In this document: piece by piece, positions 31,149 through 40,286 of the stretch
Layout: each line of letters opens with the position of its first letter
How positions within the stretch are numbered: the stretch's first letter is position 1
Assembly (NCBI RefSeq): GCF_039697315.1
Contig: NZ_CP155619.1
Location: forward strand, 558,001 to 622,000
Direction of reading: 5' to 3'
From: Pseudomonas abietaniphila
GTDB taxonomy: Bacteria > Pseudomonadota > Gammaproteobacteria > Pseudomonadales > Pseudomonadaceae
DNA: 64,000 nt
Position numbers and translations under genes: made by a program
The notes under the pieces: generated by a model
Seen by the model: the letters and a program-made list of their open reading frames with translations, nothing else
What the model was told of the DNA's origin: nothing
The model's database searches: none

Positions 31149-32501
31149 TCAGAAGAACGAATAGGTGTAGTTGAAGATCAGTCGAGTCTGGTCTTGATCC
31201 GCAATGCTGGTGCCGCCGCCACGGTACGTCCCATGACGCAGTGTCGTGCCGAAGCCCTTCAAGGGACCTTGTGCCACAACGTAGTCGACCCGCATGTCGG
31301 TTTCCCACTCGTGGGTATCCGGCCCGCTGCCGTTGACGGCCTTGGCGTCCACGCCGCGCAGGTAGCCAATCGAAGCCTTCAGGCCAGGCGCTCCAAGGCT
31401 TGCGAAATCATAGGTGTATTGGCCGAACGTGGTGGTCTCACCTGCACGCCCAAAGTTGCCGACCACGGCATCGGTGAAGGAGTAGAACGACGCACCGCCC
31501 TCGCCTTCGTTGCGACCCCGGCTGTCAGTGACGTTCGCCTGGTTCAACCAGACAAACCCGCCGTTGTCCGACACACGTTGCTGCCCCAGCATCAGGCTGT
31601 TGCTGCCCAGGGTGTAGGTGAACATGGCAATGGCCGTATCGTTGTCCACTTCGCCCGGTGTTTTCGCGTAACCACCGTTGTTGTTGAACCGGTAGCCGGC
31701 CTGACCGTTGGCGCCGTCCGCGTAGCTCTTGAAATAGCGCAGATCGGTTTTGAAACTTCGCCCTTCGCCCAGCGGCTGGACATGGATCAGGCCGAAAAAG
31801 TGCTGGGAGTAATAGTCCTGGAGGTTGGCGTAGTAGTACTGCAAGGTCAGGTTTTTTGTGGCTTTCCAGTCGCCTCCCGCAAACCTGAATGTGTTGCTGT
31901 CCTGAGTGCCGCCCGCCACCGACAGGCCTTGGCTGTTGGTCGACGCCCGGCCCCTCGCGCGCTCGATCTGCCCGCCCGTGAGGGTCAGGTTGTCGATTTC
32001 TTTCGAGGTAAACATCGCCCCGCCATAGGTCTGCTGCATCAGTCGGCTGTCCGACGCAATGAGGATGGGCAGGTTCGGTGTCAGCGAGTTGCCTAAACGA
32101 AACTCGGTCTTCGAAATGCGCGCTTTCGCCGTGGCGCCAAGGCTGCTCCACTCATGCTGCGCCGAGCCGTCACTGTCGCTGGGGGCGAACGTGTTGGTGT
32201 CCGGGTGATGGCCTTTGCCACCGTCCAGGTGAAGGCCGGTCAGGCTCAACACATCGACGCCGAAACCGACCGTGCCGTCGGTAAAACCGGAGACGTAATC
32301 CAGCCTGAATGCTTGCGCCCATTCGCGCTGGTCCGCACCGCCTTCACGATTATCGGCGTCGTAATAAAAGTTGCGCAGCCCCAGTGTCAGTTTGCTGTCT
32401 TCGATGAAGGCGGCATGGGTGATGGGCACCGTTCCCAGTACAGACCCGGCAAGCAGGAAGTTGAGGGAAGTGCTGATGTTTTTAATCACGTTTATTGTCA
32501 C
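31149..32501 (-). CDS. OprD-family outer membrane porin
   Basis: A 450-residue porin with a signal peptide ending PITHAAF and the OprD family start FIEDSKLTLGLRNFYYDAD. Family features include REWAQAFRLDYVSGFTDGTVGFGVD, QTYGGAMFTSKEI and a C-terminal aromatic end (NYTYSFF) typical of outer membrane barrels. OprD porins pass small organic acids, amino acids or peptides; the substrate here is unknown. The start is uncertain: the GTG at 32501 gives the full signal sequence, and another GTG lies four codons inside. It is followed by a hairpin and preceded by a 394-bp gene-free region. Confidence 0.88.
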   Translation of the reverse strand: MTINVIKNISTSLNFLLAGSVLGTVPITHAAFIEDSKLTLGLRNFYYDADNREGGADQREWAQAFRLDYVSGFTDGTVGFGVDVLSLTGLHLDGGKGHHPDTNTFAPSDSDGSAQHEWSSLGATAKARISKTEFRLGNSLTPNLPILIASDSRLMQQTYGGAMFTSKEIDNLTLTGGQIERARGRASTNSQGLSVAGGTQDSNTFRFAGGDWKATKNLTLQYYYANLQDYYSQHFFGLIHVQPLGEGRSFKTDLRYFKSYADGANGQAGYRFNNNGGYAKTPGEVDNDTAIAMFTYTLGSNSLMLGQQRVSDNGGFVWLNQANVTDSRGRNEGEGGASFYSFTDAVVGNFGRAGETTTFGQYTYDFASLGAPGLKASIGYLRGVDAKAVNGSGPDTHEWETDMRVDYVVAQGPLKGFGTTLRHGTYRGGGTSIADQDQTRLIFNYTYSFF

Positions 32502-32895
32502 TCTTATCGTGTGTTGCCGAGAGCAGATGAATTATTTTTTTGAGAGGGCCTTGTGCGTTCGCCATGCCGTTGTGACGAACTTCCGCGAACTCTGTCATTC
32601 CGAACCGCGATGAATCACAGGCCTGCACAGGCGCCCGCGCGCAGGTTAAGTCTTTGATGCACCTGCACCTATACGCATGAAGGACAAAGACTTTGTTCAA
32701 AACACCTGATAATCATGACACCCAAATTTATTACATGGGGTATCGACTGAAACAACGCGCGAGGGGATAAAACAATGCCCGCCAGCTCGCTAAACTTTCG
32801 CTGGGAAGTATGGATTCGGCGGGTTATTGACAACGGCAAACAGCCTCGTCCGTGCAGCCCGCACGGACAGACCGCTGCCCGACTTTAGAGGGCAT
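32502..32895. other. 394-bp region between porin start and diguanylate cyclase end
   Basis: No gene is supported. It must hold the porin promoter (minus strand) and the end of the cyclase transcript. The only clear structure is the hairpin at 32848-32868. Short frames here have no recognisable product. Confidence 0.65.
32848..32868 (-). terminator. Hairpin after the diguanylate cyclase operon
   Basis: GTCCGTGC-AGCCC-GCACGGAC is a perfect 8-bp stem, 28 bp beyond the cyclase stop on the minus strand. The following minus-strand sequence is only weakly T-rich, so termination strength is uncertain. Confidence 0.55.
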
Positions 32896-34617
32896 TCACT
32901 CTTCTTCCAGCACTTCATAGGAGTATCGGTTTCTGCCCGCACTCTTGGCCTTGTACATCGCATGGTCGGCATGCTGAATCAGTGCGCCAATGTCGTTACC
33001 GTCACGGGGGAACAGGCTCACACCCATGCTGGCGTGGATCTGCACGCGGTGCCCGTCGATAAATAAAGGCAGCTGGAAACACTGATGCAGCTTTTCCAGC
33101 AGCGTGACGATTTTCTGTGGGTCCGTGACGTCGCTGAAGAAAATCACGAACTCATCCCCTCCCAGGCGCGCAACACAGTCGGCGTTGTCGCTTGCCGAGG
33201 TCAGCAGCTTGGCGACCGCCTGTAACACCAGATCGCCGAAACGGTGCCCGTACTGGTCGTTCATTTCTTTGAAGTGGTCCAGGTCGACAAACAGCAAAGC
33301 CATCTTCTTGCCGCTCTCCCGCGCGGACACCAGCGCCTGCTCAAGCTGCTCAAAGCACCTGCGGCGGTTGGGCAGCTCGGTCAGGGGATCGTGCCTCGCC
33401 AGGTGTTCGAAAGCCGCCCGGCTGCAGGTCAAGTCATCGAGCTGGCTGAGAATTTCATGTTTCATCGCATGAAAGCGATGCGCCAACACGCCTAGCTCGT
33501 CATCTCTGGGCGGCAGTTCACTGATCTTTCGTTCGCGGGAAAACAGCTCGACGGCGTCGGTCATGCTGCGCAGTGGCCGGATCAAGGCGCGCGAGGCGAT
33601 GAACGCCGCCAGCAACGCCAGTGCGCTGAACAGCAGGGCAATCTGCGCAATGTTGGTCCCAGCACGAGAAGCCTGGGCGAGCACATGGCTTTGTGGCTGT
33701 CCCAGCCCAAGCACCACGAACGGTTCGGACGCGTCGTTGTGTGAAAGCCTGACGAACGCCGCCACCAGACGATCCTGCTGCCCTTGTTCGATGCTGCGAC
33801 TGATCAGGCTGTTGGAGCCGGTTTCCGTAAGGAGGCGTGACACCTCCGGAAATTCGTCCTGCAGAAACAGCCGGCGGCCCTGATCGAAACCGAAGGTGCG
33901 CCGATGGTCCGGGTGAATCAGCAAATCGCCCCAGCGGTTGCTCAGGTACACCTGATATTCCTTGGGTAAATCGCTTTGCAGCTGGCTGAATAATTGGTCG
34001 AGGTCGACGTTGATCACCAGCAGGGCAAACACCTTGCCGGTTGCGTCCGCGACGGGCGTCGAGACGTGCAGCGTCGGCTTGCCCAGGCCCGAGTGCGCGC
34101 CCTGTTCGTGATTGATGACGATCGGCGAAATCCGCACTTCGCCAGGCGCCAGTCGCAAGGTTTCGAATACGTAGGCGTAGTGTCCCTTCTCCTGCAGGTC
34201 ATCGCCCTCGACCCTGACGATGCTGGGCCCGTCACGGTCCTGCCGCACCAGTTCCAGACCATGGTTCGTGGCGCTGATCAGGCGAATCTGCATGTAGTCG
34301 GGATGCGCCAGCAACATCGCGCGAAACGTCTGGGCAAGATCGTCCTGTGTATGCTTGAGCGCTTCCGGGTTTTTGATCTCGCCCAATTCACGCACGTGCG
34401 GACTGTTGGTCAAGACCGCAGCATCGAGCGAAATCGTCCGAAGACTGCCGTGCAGGTTGCGCCCCAGCACTTGCACCGACGTCAACAAATCACGCTCGGC
34501 CGCGTGCAACAGCATCTCGCGGCTGCTGCTGTAGATGTAATAACCGGCCAGCCCCGTCGGCAGCATGCCGAACAGGGCCATCAGACAACCCAGCTTAAAG
34601 GCGATGCCGAATCTCAT
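32896..34617 (-). CDS. Membrane diguanylate cyclase with periplasmic sensor domain (Cache-HAMP-GGDEF)
   Basis: A 573-residue inner membrane protein. A first helix (about residues 7-29), a large periplasmic sensor of Cache type (about 35-315), a second helix (about 322-342), a HAMP-like linker and a C-terminal GGDEF domain (about 405-570) are visible. The active site is intact (RLGGDEF near residue 486, with DLDHFKEMND upstream), so it should make cyclic di-GMP. The inhibitory RxxD I-site is replaced by DNAD, and no EAL domain is present. ATG 34617 is inside the stop of the preceding binding-protein gene (4-bp overlap), so the two are translationally coupled. The periplasmic part may sense the ligand through that partner. 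Confidence 0.92.
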   Translation of the reverse strand: MRFGIAFKLGCLMALFGMLPTGLAGYYIYSSSREMLLHAAERDLLTSVQVLGRNLHGSLRTISLDAAVLTNSPHVRELGEIKNPEALKHTQDDLAQTFRAMLLAHPDYMQIRLISATNHGLELVRQDRDGPSIVRVEGDDLQEKGHYAYVFETLRLAPGEVRISPIVINHEQGAHSGLGKPTLHVSTPVADATGKVFALLVINVDLDQLFSQLQSDLPKEYQVYLSNRWGDLLIHPDHRRTFGFDQGRRLFLQDEFPEVSRLLTETGSNSLISRSIEQGQQDRLVAAFVRLSHNDASEPFVVLGLGQPQSHVLAQASRAGTNIAQIALLFSALALLAAFIASRALIRPLRSMTDAVELFSRERKISELPPRDDELGVLAHRFHAMKHEILSQLDDLTCSRAAFEHLARHDPLTELPNRRRCFEQLEQALVSARESGKKMALLFVDLDHFKEMNDQYGHRFGDLVLQAVAKLLTSASDNADCVARLGGDEFVIFFSDVTDPQKIVTLLEKLHQCFQLPLFIDGHRVQIHASMGVSLFPRDGNDIGALIQHADHAMYKAKSAGRNRYSYEVLEEE

Positions 34618-35654
34618 CGTTGTTCCCTCAATGGCGGACGCTCCCCGGAAACGATCCGCTGCCACAGCGCCGCACGACGCTCGTCGTCTTCCACAGGGCG
34701 CAGCCATATCAGGCGGCTTGAAGGGCTGGCGTCCTTGGGTTCCTGCAGGGTGTTGGAGAGATCCTGTCGATCGGTCAACGCCCGACTGACCTCCGGTTCA
34801 AGCATGTAGTTGATCCAGAGACTGGCGAGTGCCGGATCCCGCGCGCCCTGGCTGACCGCCCAGCAATCGAGCCAGGCCAGCGCCCCCTCTCGTGGCACCA
34901 CATACCCCACGTCCACGCCGGCATCGCGCAATTGCCTGAGCTGTTGACGGCCGTAGTTGGCGAAGATCAGTGCAACCGAATGGGTACGGAAGAGCTCGGC
35001 GGCCTCTTCGGGCAACGAATAGAAGGTCAGGACATTGCGCCGCAGAGCGATCAGTTTGTCGGTGACCCGTGGAAAGTCAGCCGAGCGTATTTGAAACGGG
35101 TCTCCGCCCAGCGCGAGACTCGCCAGCGAAAAGTTATGGTTGCCGGTGTTGAATGCCAACACGCGCCCTTGAAACCTGGGGTCCCACATGGCGTCGATCG
35201 ACTCCGGCGGCTGACTGAATTGCTTGCGATCATAGATCAGCCCCATATCGGACCATGCGTAGGGAACGGCATAAATCTGGCCGTCGACGACAATGTCGGG
35301 GAGGCGTGAATAGTCACGGAAACGCGGAAGCTGGCGGGCCGTGTTCGCGATGCGTTCAGGGTGCAGGGGCTGCAGCAGTCCTTGGTTCACATAATTGTGG
35401 ATTTCGGCGGTATTGGCGGCGATGACGTCAAAATCGCCGCCGTGATTGTCTGCCAGCTTACTGCGCAGCACTTCGTCGCTGCCGACCAGCGTCACCTCGA
35501 CTTTGACCTTGTAACGCTTTTCGAAGGCAGCGACCAGGTCGCCGTCGGCGTAACCGGGCCATGCCAAGACACGCAATGTCTGCTCAGCGCCACTCACCTG
35601 ACATGCGGCGAACAGGCAGCAAACCATTAACCACAGTGGGCACAGGTATTTCAT
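34614..35654 (-). CDS. PotD/PotF-like periplasmic binding protein coupled to a diguanylate cyclase
   Basis: A 346-residue solute-binding protein with a signal peptide (cleavage near VSGAEQ, residue 24). It has the spermidine/putrescine-binding family pattern: LRVLAWPGYADGDLVAAFEKRY, GGDFDVIAANTAEI, YAVPYAWSDMGLIYD and a C-terminal YMLEPEVSRAL. No permease or ATPase gene is adjacent. Instead it overlaps the cyclase gene by 4 bp. This layout recalls Vibrio NspS-MbaA, where a polyamine-binding protein signals to a GGDEF-EAL protein and not to a transporter. The ligand is inferred from family only; YADG replaces the YSDY-like segment of PotF, so specificity may differ. Confidence 0.88.
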   Translation of the reverse strand: MKYLCPLWLMVCCLFAACQVSGAEQTLRVLAWPGYADGDLVAAFEKRYKVKVEVTLVGSDEVLRSKLADNHGGDFDVIAANTAEIHNYVNQGLLQPLHPERIANTARQLPRFRDYSRLPDIVVDGQIYAVPYAWSDMGLIYDRKQFSQPPESIDAMWDPRFQGRVLAFNTGNHNFSLASLALGGDPFQIRSADFPRVTDKLIALRRNVLTFYSLPEEAAELFRTHSVALIFANYGRQQLRQLRDAGVDVGYVVPREGALAWLDCWAVSQGARDPALASLWINYMLEPEVSRALTDRQDLSNTLQEPKDASPSSRLIWLRPVEDDERRAALWQRIVSGERPPLREQR

Positions 35655-35849
35655 GGCAGATGCCCGGAATCGGAAATCACGCCACTATACATATGGCAAT
35701 GTGCCGTTGCTTGGCAACCTGTTTGCGCACACGCCGCCTCCGGTCGGAAACGCGATGCGCGGTACCACTGCGAATGAAGCGCCGCCCCACGCTTGATCCG
35801 CTAGAATCGTCGCTCAGACCATCAGGGAGCGTAGGGGGAAAGTACCGGA

Positions 35850-36527
35850 CTACTTGCTGCTCGCCTTGATTTTTTCGAACGATTGATGAAGATCCGAGGC
35901 CCAACCATCCAGCACGCCTTTGGCATCGGCGACCGTCATCGTTGACTGGCTGTTCTCCAGGTTCTTGCCGGCACCCTTTCGGACAACTTGAGCGACCACC
36001 TTGTTGGTATCGGCATCCAGAAAAGCAACTTCCGTTGCAATCGAGGTTTCCTGATCGCGCCCGCCCGCAGCGGTATTGACGGCCGCAGCCACCAAGGCGA
36101 TGGGCAAGACTTCGTACGGTTTAAACCCTTCTGCCTTGCTGCCGACGGCGGTAATGGCCGGACGAATAATCAGCGTGCCCGGGGCGGGCGCACTCGCCAG
36201 CGGCAGGGACTTGCCAATTTCGCGCTTTAACGCCTGATCATAGTAGTGGGTAATGCCCTGCAACGTACCTTGAGGGATTTGCGCCGTGGGTTGTGGTTTG
36301 GGGTAAAGCTGGCTGGGCTCAATGTAAACGCTGGTGAACTTCGACACTTTCACGTCCGGGTCGATCCAGCGCATGACAGCCACGCCACTCGCGGATTTGT
36401 CCTGTTTCAAAAGACTGTAGTCTTTCAGAAACCCGGAGTATTCCTCAGGCGGCGTCGCAGTCGAAGCGCATCCGGTCAGGATGAAAGTGGTCATGCACAG
36501 TGAGTGGGCGAGTAACGATAACTTCAT
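35850..36527 (-). CDS. DUF3313-family lipoprotein
   Basis: A 225-residue predicted lipoprotein with lipobox LTGC (Cys about 20). The body has the DUF3313 pattern: SGFLKDYSLLK, MRWIDPDVKVSKFTSVYIEP, and an internal VLPIALVAAAVNTAAGGRDQ segment. ATG 36527 follows AAGGAG with good spacing, so the longer upstream reading is rejected. The function of the family is unknown. It is transcribed in the same direction as the binding-protein/cyclase operon but is separated from it by 195 bp. Confidence 0.88.
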   Translation of the reverse strand: MKLSLLAHSLCMTTFILTGCASTATPPEEYSGFLKDYSLLKQDKSASGVAVMRWIDPDVKVSKFTSVYIEPSQLYPKPQPTAQIPQGTLQGITHYYDQALKREIGKSLPLASAPAPGTLIIRPAITAVGSKAEGFKPYEVLPIALVAAAVNTAAGGRDQETSIATEVAFLDADTNKVVAQVVRKGAGKNLENSQSTMTVADAKGVLDGWASDLHQSFEKIKASSK

Positions 36528-36795
36528 TCGGCAGCTCCTTGACGTTGCGTGGCGGATCCATGAACCAAGGCAACCACGGCCCTGCACTCGTCTGCGCGCG
36601 TGACCGTTGTTTCGAGCAAATGTAGGTATAGTTCAGGTTTTAAGAGCAAGGGCGGATGGGGCAGATTTTTGATGTCTGGTTCAAGCGATCCATACGTCCC
36701 CGTATCGTTATCAGTCAACTCAGCGGACCGTGGACATCAATGATCTGAGTCCGTAAGGTGCGCTGTTTTTAATACTCCCAACGTCGAGCGCCACC

Positions 36796-36954
36796 ATGAA
36801 CCGGCAAAAAAAGATCAAGCAGCTCCTTCAGGCACACGCCAAAAAGGCGAGTGCCAAACTGGCCCCAAAGAAAGAGAAATACATCAGCAAGGCGGACCGT
36901 TTGAAGCTTGCGGCCGAAACCGATCAAGACTCGACGACCGCCCCTGAAGCCTGA
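36796..36954 (+). CDS. Small basic DUF2986 protein
   Basis: A 52-residue, lysine-rich cytoplasmic protein that begins MNRQKKIKQLLQAHAKKA and contains KYISKADRLKLA, the pattern of the DUF2986 family of small proteins in gammaproteobacteria. The ATG at 36796 and stop at 36952-36954 are clear. Its function is unknown; the charge pattern would allow nucleic acid binding. It stands alone between a lipoprotein gene on the other strand and the VOC gene. Confidence 0.8.
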   Translation: MNRQKKIKQLLQAHAKKASAKLAPKKEKYISKADRLKLAAETDQDSTTAPEA

Positions 36955-37056
36955 TCAACCCGGCCGAGGTATCCGGTTCACCACGCTGACTCGATTAACG
37001 TTGCGTCAGGCCGCTGGACGCTTGGGGTTCCACAACCTGAGCTTCGTCGATTTCTC

Positions 37057-37611
37057 CTACCCCTTCCCGTGCGGGTAGCCCACCAGCTCCATTTCCGAGC
37101 CCCAGGGTGTCAGGAAGTGCACCCAGGTTTCACCTTCGGTGTCGCCGCTGGGCATGGTCATCGGTTCGCCGAGCACTGTGATGCCTTTTGACTTCAGATA
37201 CGCCACGCCCGCCTTCACGTCATCGGTGTAGAACGCGATGTGCGATGCGCCAAGGTCTTCGGCGTTTGGCACTTGTTGACTGCCGGTCGATCGCGCGTAT
37301 TCGAACAGCTCGATGTTGGAGCCTGTGCCACACCTCACCATCGAAATTGAAACGCTCGCCGCACGGGCTGCCACCGGACGGCTGCGGTCCGGCGACAACG
37401 AGGTCGTCATATTGAAGGGGCCGATATGCGTGACCGGGGTGCAGCCAAATGTGGAGGCCAGAAAGGCCTGTGCCTGCTTCAGGTCCGGCACGGTGATGCC
37501 TACGTGATCGACGCCCGCCGTATGGATACCCACGGGCTGGGATGGAGGGGTTTGAGCTGACGCGTGCAGGCTGAATGACAACAACAAAAATGCGGCTGCG
37601 ATGAGTTTCAT
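37057..37611 (-). CDS. VOC-superfamily (glyoxalase-like) protein with signal peptide
   Basis: A 184-residue protein with an N-terminal signal peptide (LLLSFSLHASAQ, cleavage near residue 20). One vicinal oxygen chelate domain follows: VDHVGITVPDLKQAQAFL near residue 35, IELFEYA near 99, HIAFYTDDVKAGVAYLKSKG near 124 and HFLTPWGSEMELVGYP at the end. Metal-binding His and Glu positions are plausible (HVGI, ELFE, HIAF, EMEL). Export is unusual for this family. It is the third gene of an SDR-SnoaL-VOC unit on the minus strand, 24 bp after the SnoaL-like gene. The substrate is unknown. Confidence 0.85.
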   Translation of the reverse strand: MKLIAAAFLLLSFSLHASAQTPPSQPVGIHTAGVDHVGITVPDLKQAQAFLASTFGCTPVTHIGPFNMTTSLSPDRSRPVAARAASVSISMVRCGTGSNIELFEYARSTGSQQVPNAEDLGASHIAFYTDDVKAGVAYLKSKGITVLGEPMTMPSGDTEGETWVHFLTPWGSEMELVGYPHGKG

Positions 37612-37635
37612 GATCGGTCTCTTTGCTCCCGTGAA

Positions 37636-38088
37636 TCAGTGGGTGTCGAGGAAAACGTGGAGGGTGGCGAGCTTGCCGTCGCGGACAGTGAAAATGTCTT
37701 CGCCACGCACCTGGTCGGGGCTGTCTTTGGGACCGAATCCCCAGGTCACGCGGCCAATGCCGTGGTTCCAGCTGACAGGTTTCGGCAAGAAGACAAACCC
37801 TTCATGCTGCCCCTGAACCCGCTCGATCAGTTGGTTGACAGCGGTGTAACCGATCGCCTCGGCGGCGTAGTCGGCAACGACCAGATCCGGGGTGTAGACC
37901 GTGGCGAATCGGGCGAGTCGAATTTCGCTGTTGCGCTCGTTCCAGATTTGAAAGTGGCGGTCGATCAGCATTTGAGCCGTCGTGAGGGACTGAGCATCGT
38001 TACTCATGGGTCGAGTTTCCTGCGAATAGGACGTTGACGCGGTCAGTGCAGCGATGAGCCAGACCGCGGTGCGAATCAATTTTTTCAT
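37636..38088 (-). CDS. SnoaL/NTF2-like protein with signal peptide
   Basis: A 150-residue protein with a signal peptide (TASTSYSQE, cleavage near residue 22) and one SnoaL-like fold domain: AQMLIDRHFQIWNERNSEIRLARFATVYTPDL in pieces, then GYTAVNQLIERVQGQH, a pattern seen in NTF2-like proteins that start IWNExDxxxR. These folds act as isomerases, hydrolases or binding domains, so no reaction can be named. It sits between the SDR and VOC genes with short spacers, suggesting a joint role on one periplasmic or imported compound. Confidence 0.82.
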   Translation of the reverse strand: MKKLIRTAVWLIAALTASTSYSQETRPMSNDAQSLTTAQMLIDRHFQIWNERNSEIRLARFATVYTPDLVVADYAAEAIGYTAVNQLIERVQGQHEGFVFLPKPVSWNHGIGRVTWGFGPKDSPDQVRGEDIFTVRDGKLATLHVFLDTH

Positions 38089-38144
38089 GATGAATGTTCC
38101 AGCCTTGGATCAGGGCCCGGCCAGTGACCGGGCCCGAGGTGTCG

Positions 38145-38894
38145 TCAGACCTGAGCCATGCCGCCGTCAACGAAGAGCTCGATACCGTTGATGAAGCTGG
38201 CCGAATCTGACGCCAGGAAGGCCACGGCCTTGCCGATTTCCTGTGGTTCACCCAGACGTCCCAGGGGGACTTGAGATGCCAGTGCATCGAACAGACCCTG
38301 ACGGGCTTCTTCGGGCACCAGGTCACCGAGGCCCGGGGTGCGGATCGGGCCAGGGCTGACGACGTTCACACGAATGCCGCGATCCTTGAGGTCCAGTGCC
38401 CACGACCGGGCGAAGTTGCGAACGGCCGCTTTGGAGGCGCTGTAGACGCTGAAATTGGCGGTGCCGGTGACGGAGGTGATCGACGACGTCAGGATCACCG
38501 AGGCGCCATCCACCAACAGTGGCAGCGCCTTTTGCACGGTGAACAGTACGCCGCGGACGTTGGTGCCAAAGATGCGGTCGAAGTGCTCCTCGGTGATCGC
38601 GCCCAGGGGCAGCATGTCACCGCCCCCCGCATTGGCGAACAGGATGTCGAGTTTGCCCGCTGTTTTCGCGATCTGGGCGTACACCGTGTCCAGGTCCGAC
38701 AGCACCGAAACGTCGGCGCGGATAGCGGTGGCCGTACCGCCGATGCTGGCGACGGCGGCGTCCAGTTCAGCCTGACGACGGCCGGTGATGAACACGCGGG
38801 CGCCTTGGGCGGCCAGTTCTTGAGCGGCGGCCAGTCCGATGCCGGTGCTGCCGCCAGTGATCAGTGCAATTTTGCCGTTGAGGGGTGCGTTCAT
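38145..38894 (-). CDS. Short-chain dehydrogenase/reductase
   Basis: A 249-residue classical SDR. The cofactor motif TGGSTGIG is at residues 13-20, NAGGGDM follows near 88, and catalytic YSASK near 153. PGPIRTPG near 185 closes the site. Arg residues after the second strand (GRRQAEL) suggest NADP(H) preference. ATG 38894 follows GGAG at the right distance; a TTG further upstream is less likely. It is the first gene of the SDR-SnoaL-VOC unit and is divergent from a LysR regulator, which probably controls it. The substrate is unknown. Confidence 0.9.
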   Translation of the reverse strand: MNAPLNGKIALITGGSTGIGLAAAQELAAQGARVFITGRRQAELDAAVASIGGTATAIRADVSVLSDLDTVYAQIAKTAGKLDILFANAGGGDMLPLGAITEEHFDRIFGTNVRGVLFTVQKALPLLVDGASVILTSSITSVTGTANFSVYSASKAAVRNFARSWALDLKDRGIRVNVVSPGPIRTPGLGDLVPEEARQGLFDALASQVPLGRLGEPQEIGKAVAFLASDSASFINGIELFVDGGMAQV

Positions 38895-39036
38895 GATGGA
38901 CTCCAATAATTGATTCGGTTGGTTGAGTGGGCCGTCGAACCGAAGGGCTGACGGTTGTCGCCGCGCTTGTTGTCTCAGGCATGGCGCTACTCTAGGCCTC
39001 GACCAATTATTGAAAAAGCGCGCACAATGGAATCAC

Positions 39037-39054
39037 TATCCATGGACATGGATA
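39037..39054. promoter_or_regulatory. Perfect 18-bp palindrome in the SDR/LysR divergent promoter
   Basis: TATCCATG-GA-CATGGATA lies 33 bp before the LysR ATG and 143 bp before the SDR ATG. It has the size and position of a LysR recognition site, where the regulator controls itself and the divergent operon. Confidence 0.6.
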
Positions 39055-39086
39055 ATCAACTCAACATTTCATAGGGCTTGAGCGCC

Positions 39087-40028
39087 ATGGATCAACTGTC
39101 GGCAATACGCGCCTTCGCCCGTGTCGTGGAAGCGGGCAGCTTCACCCGCGCAGCAGCGTCTCTGGACATGCCCAACGCCACGGTGAGCAAGCTGGTGCAG
39201 GATCTGGAACTGCACCTGGGCGTGCGCTTGCTGCAACGCACCACGCGACGGGTCACGGTGACGCCGGAGGGGCAGGATTATTACGCCAAGGCCACGCGGG
39301 TCCTGCGGGATCTGGAAGACATCGATTCTTCATTTAACATCGCCCGCAGCACACCACGGGGGCACCTGCGGGTCGATGTCGGGGGCTCGACCGCGCGTGA
39401 TGTGCTCATTCCGCTGCTGCCTGACTTCCTGGCGCGTTATCCCGACATTCACATCGACCTCGGCGTCTCCGATCGCGCTGTGGACCTGATTGGCGACAAC
39501 GTTGACTGCGTGATTCGCGGCGGTCCGCTGGACAGCTCCTCACTGATTGCCCGCGCCATCGGCCACGCAGACATGGTCACCTGCGCAACGCCTGCTTACC
39601 TCAAGCAGCACGGCGTGCCCGCCTATCCGGAGGAGTTGAAAAACGGCCACAAACTGATTGGCTACCTGTCGACACGCACCGGCAGAGCGTTTCCGTTTCG
39701 CTTTGAACAGGACGGAGAACGAAGGGAGATCGCATTCGATTATCGCGTCGGGATCAATGAAAGCAATGCGCACCTGGCCGCCTGCGTGGCGGGGCTGGGC
39801 ATCGTGCAGACGTTCACGTATGCCGTAGACAGCGCCCTGCGAGAAGGCAGCCTGATCGAAATCCTGCAGAAATGGCGACCGCCGCCCTACCCCTTTCACG
39901 TCGTCTATCCCCACAACCGTCATGTGACCCAACGCCTGCGCGTATTCATTGACTGGCTGGTGGAACGGTTCCCCGCACAACTTGAGGTACGCGACGGCGT
40001 CATGAGCCAGCCCGGCAACCGACAGTAA
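39087..40028 (+). CDS. LysR-family regulator, divergent from the SDR operon
   Basis: A 313-residue LysR-type regulator. The winged helix-turn-helix is at residues 1-60 (FARVVEAGSFTRAAASLDMPNATVSKLVQDLE), followed by the co-inducer domain beginning RGHLRVDVGGSTARDVLIPLLP. It belongs to the subgroup that usually controls a neighbouring oxidoreductase gene. ATG 39087 is used in place of a TTG at 39078. A perfect palindrome lies 33 bp upstream. The likely targets are itself and the divergent SDR-SnoaL-VOC genes. Confidence 0.9.
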   Translation: MDQLSAIRAFARVVEAGSFTRAAASLDMPNATVSKLVQDLELHLGVRLLQRTTRRVTVTPEGQDYYAKATRVLRDLEDIDSSFNIARSTPRGHLRVDVGGSTARDVLIPLLPDFLARYPDIHIDLGVSDRAVDLIGDNVDCVIRGGPLDSSSLIARAIGHADMVTCATPAYLKQHGVPAYPEELKNGHKLIGYLSTRTGRAFPFRFEQDGERREIAFDYRVGINESNAHLAACVAGLGIVQTFTYAVDSALREGSLIEILQKWRPPPYPFHVVYPHNRHVTQRLRVFIDWLVERFPAQLEVRDGVMSQPGNRQ

Positions 40029-40286
40029 ACCGGTGACCATGGCGATAATCAGCCAGACGATCACCCACACGTCGAACAGTGCTCGCGCAAGACGAGCGAA
40101 GCCTGTTGGCTGCTGAACATGGCGTCCCGTAGCGCTAGTGCAACTTTTGACGGATTCTGATTTCATTACGAACACAGGAATGACGTCAAAGCCAGCACAG
40201 GAATGAGCGATGCGTGATCGGGGGCTGCTCTGGAAAGACTGACTCAAGAAGAGCTGGAGGCCGAAGTCATTCGTCTCCGCGCTGCG

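Noticed and set aside
31045..31308. 87-codon minus-strand frame near the porin end
   Set aside because: It overlaps the porin gene's 3' end out of frame and has no coding features.
36524..36718. 64-codon minus-strand frame before the DUF3313 lipoprotein
   Set aside because: No ribosome site, recognisable sequence or conservation-like pattern; it overlaps the probable promoter region.
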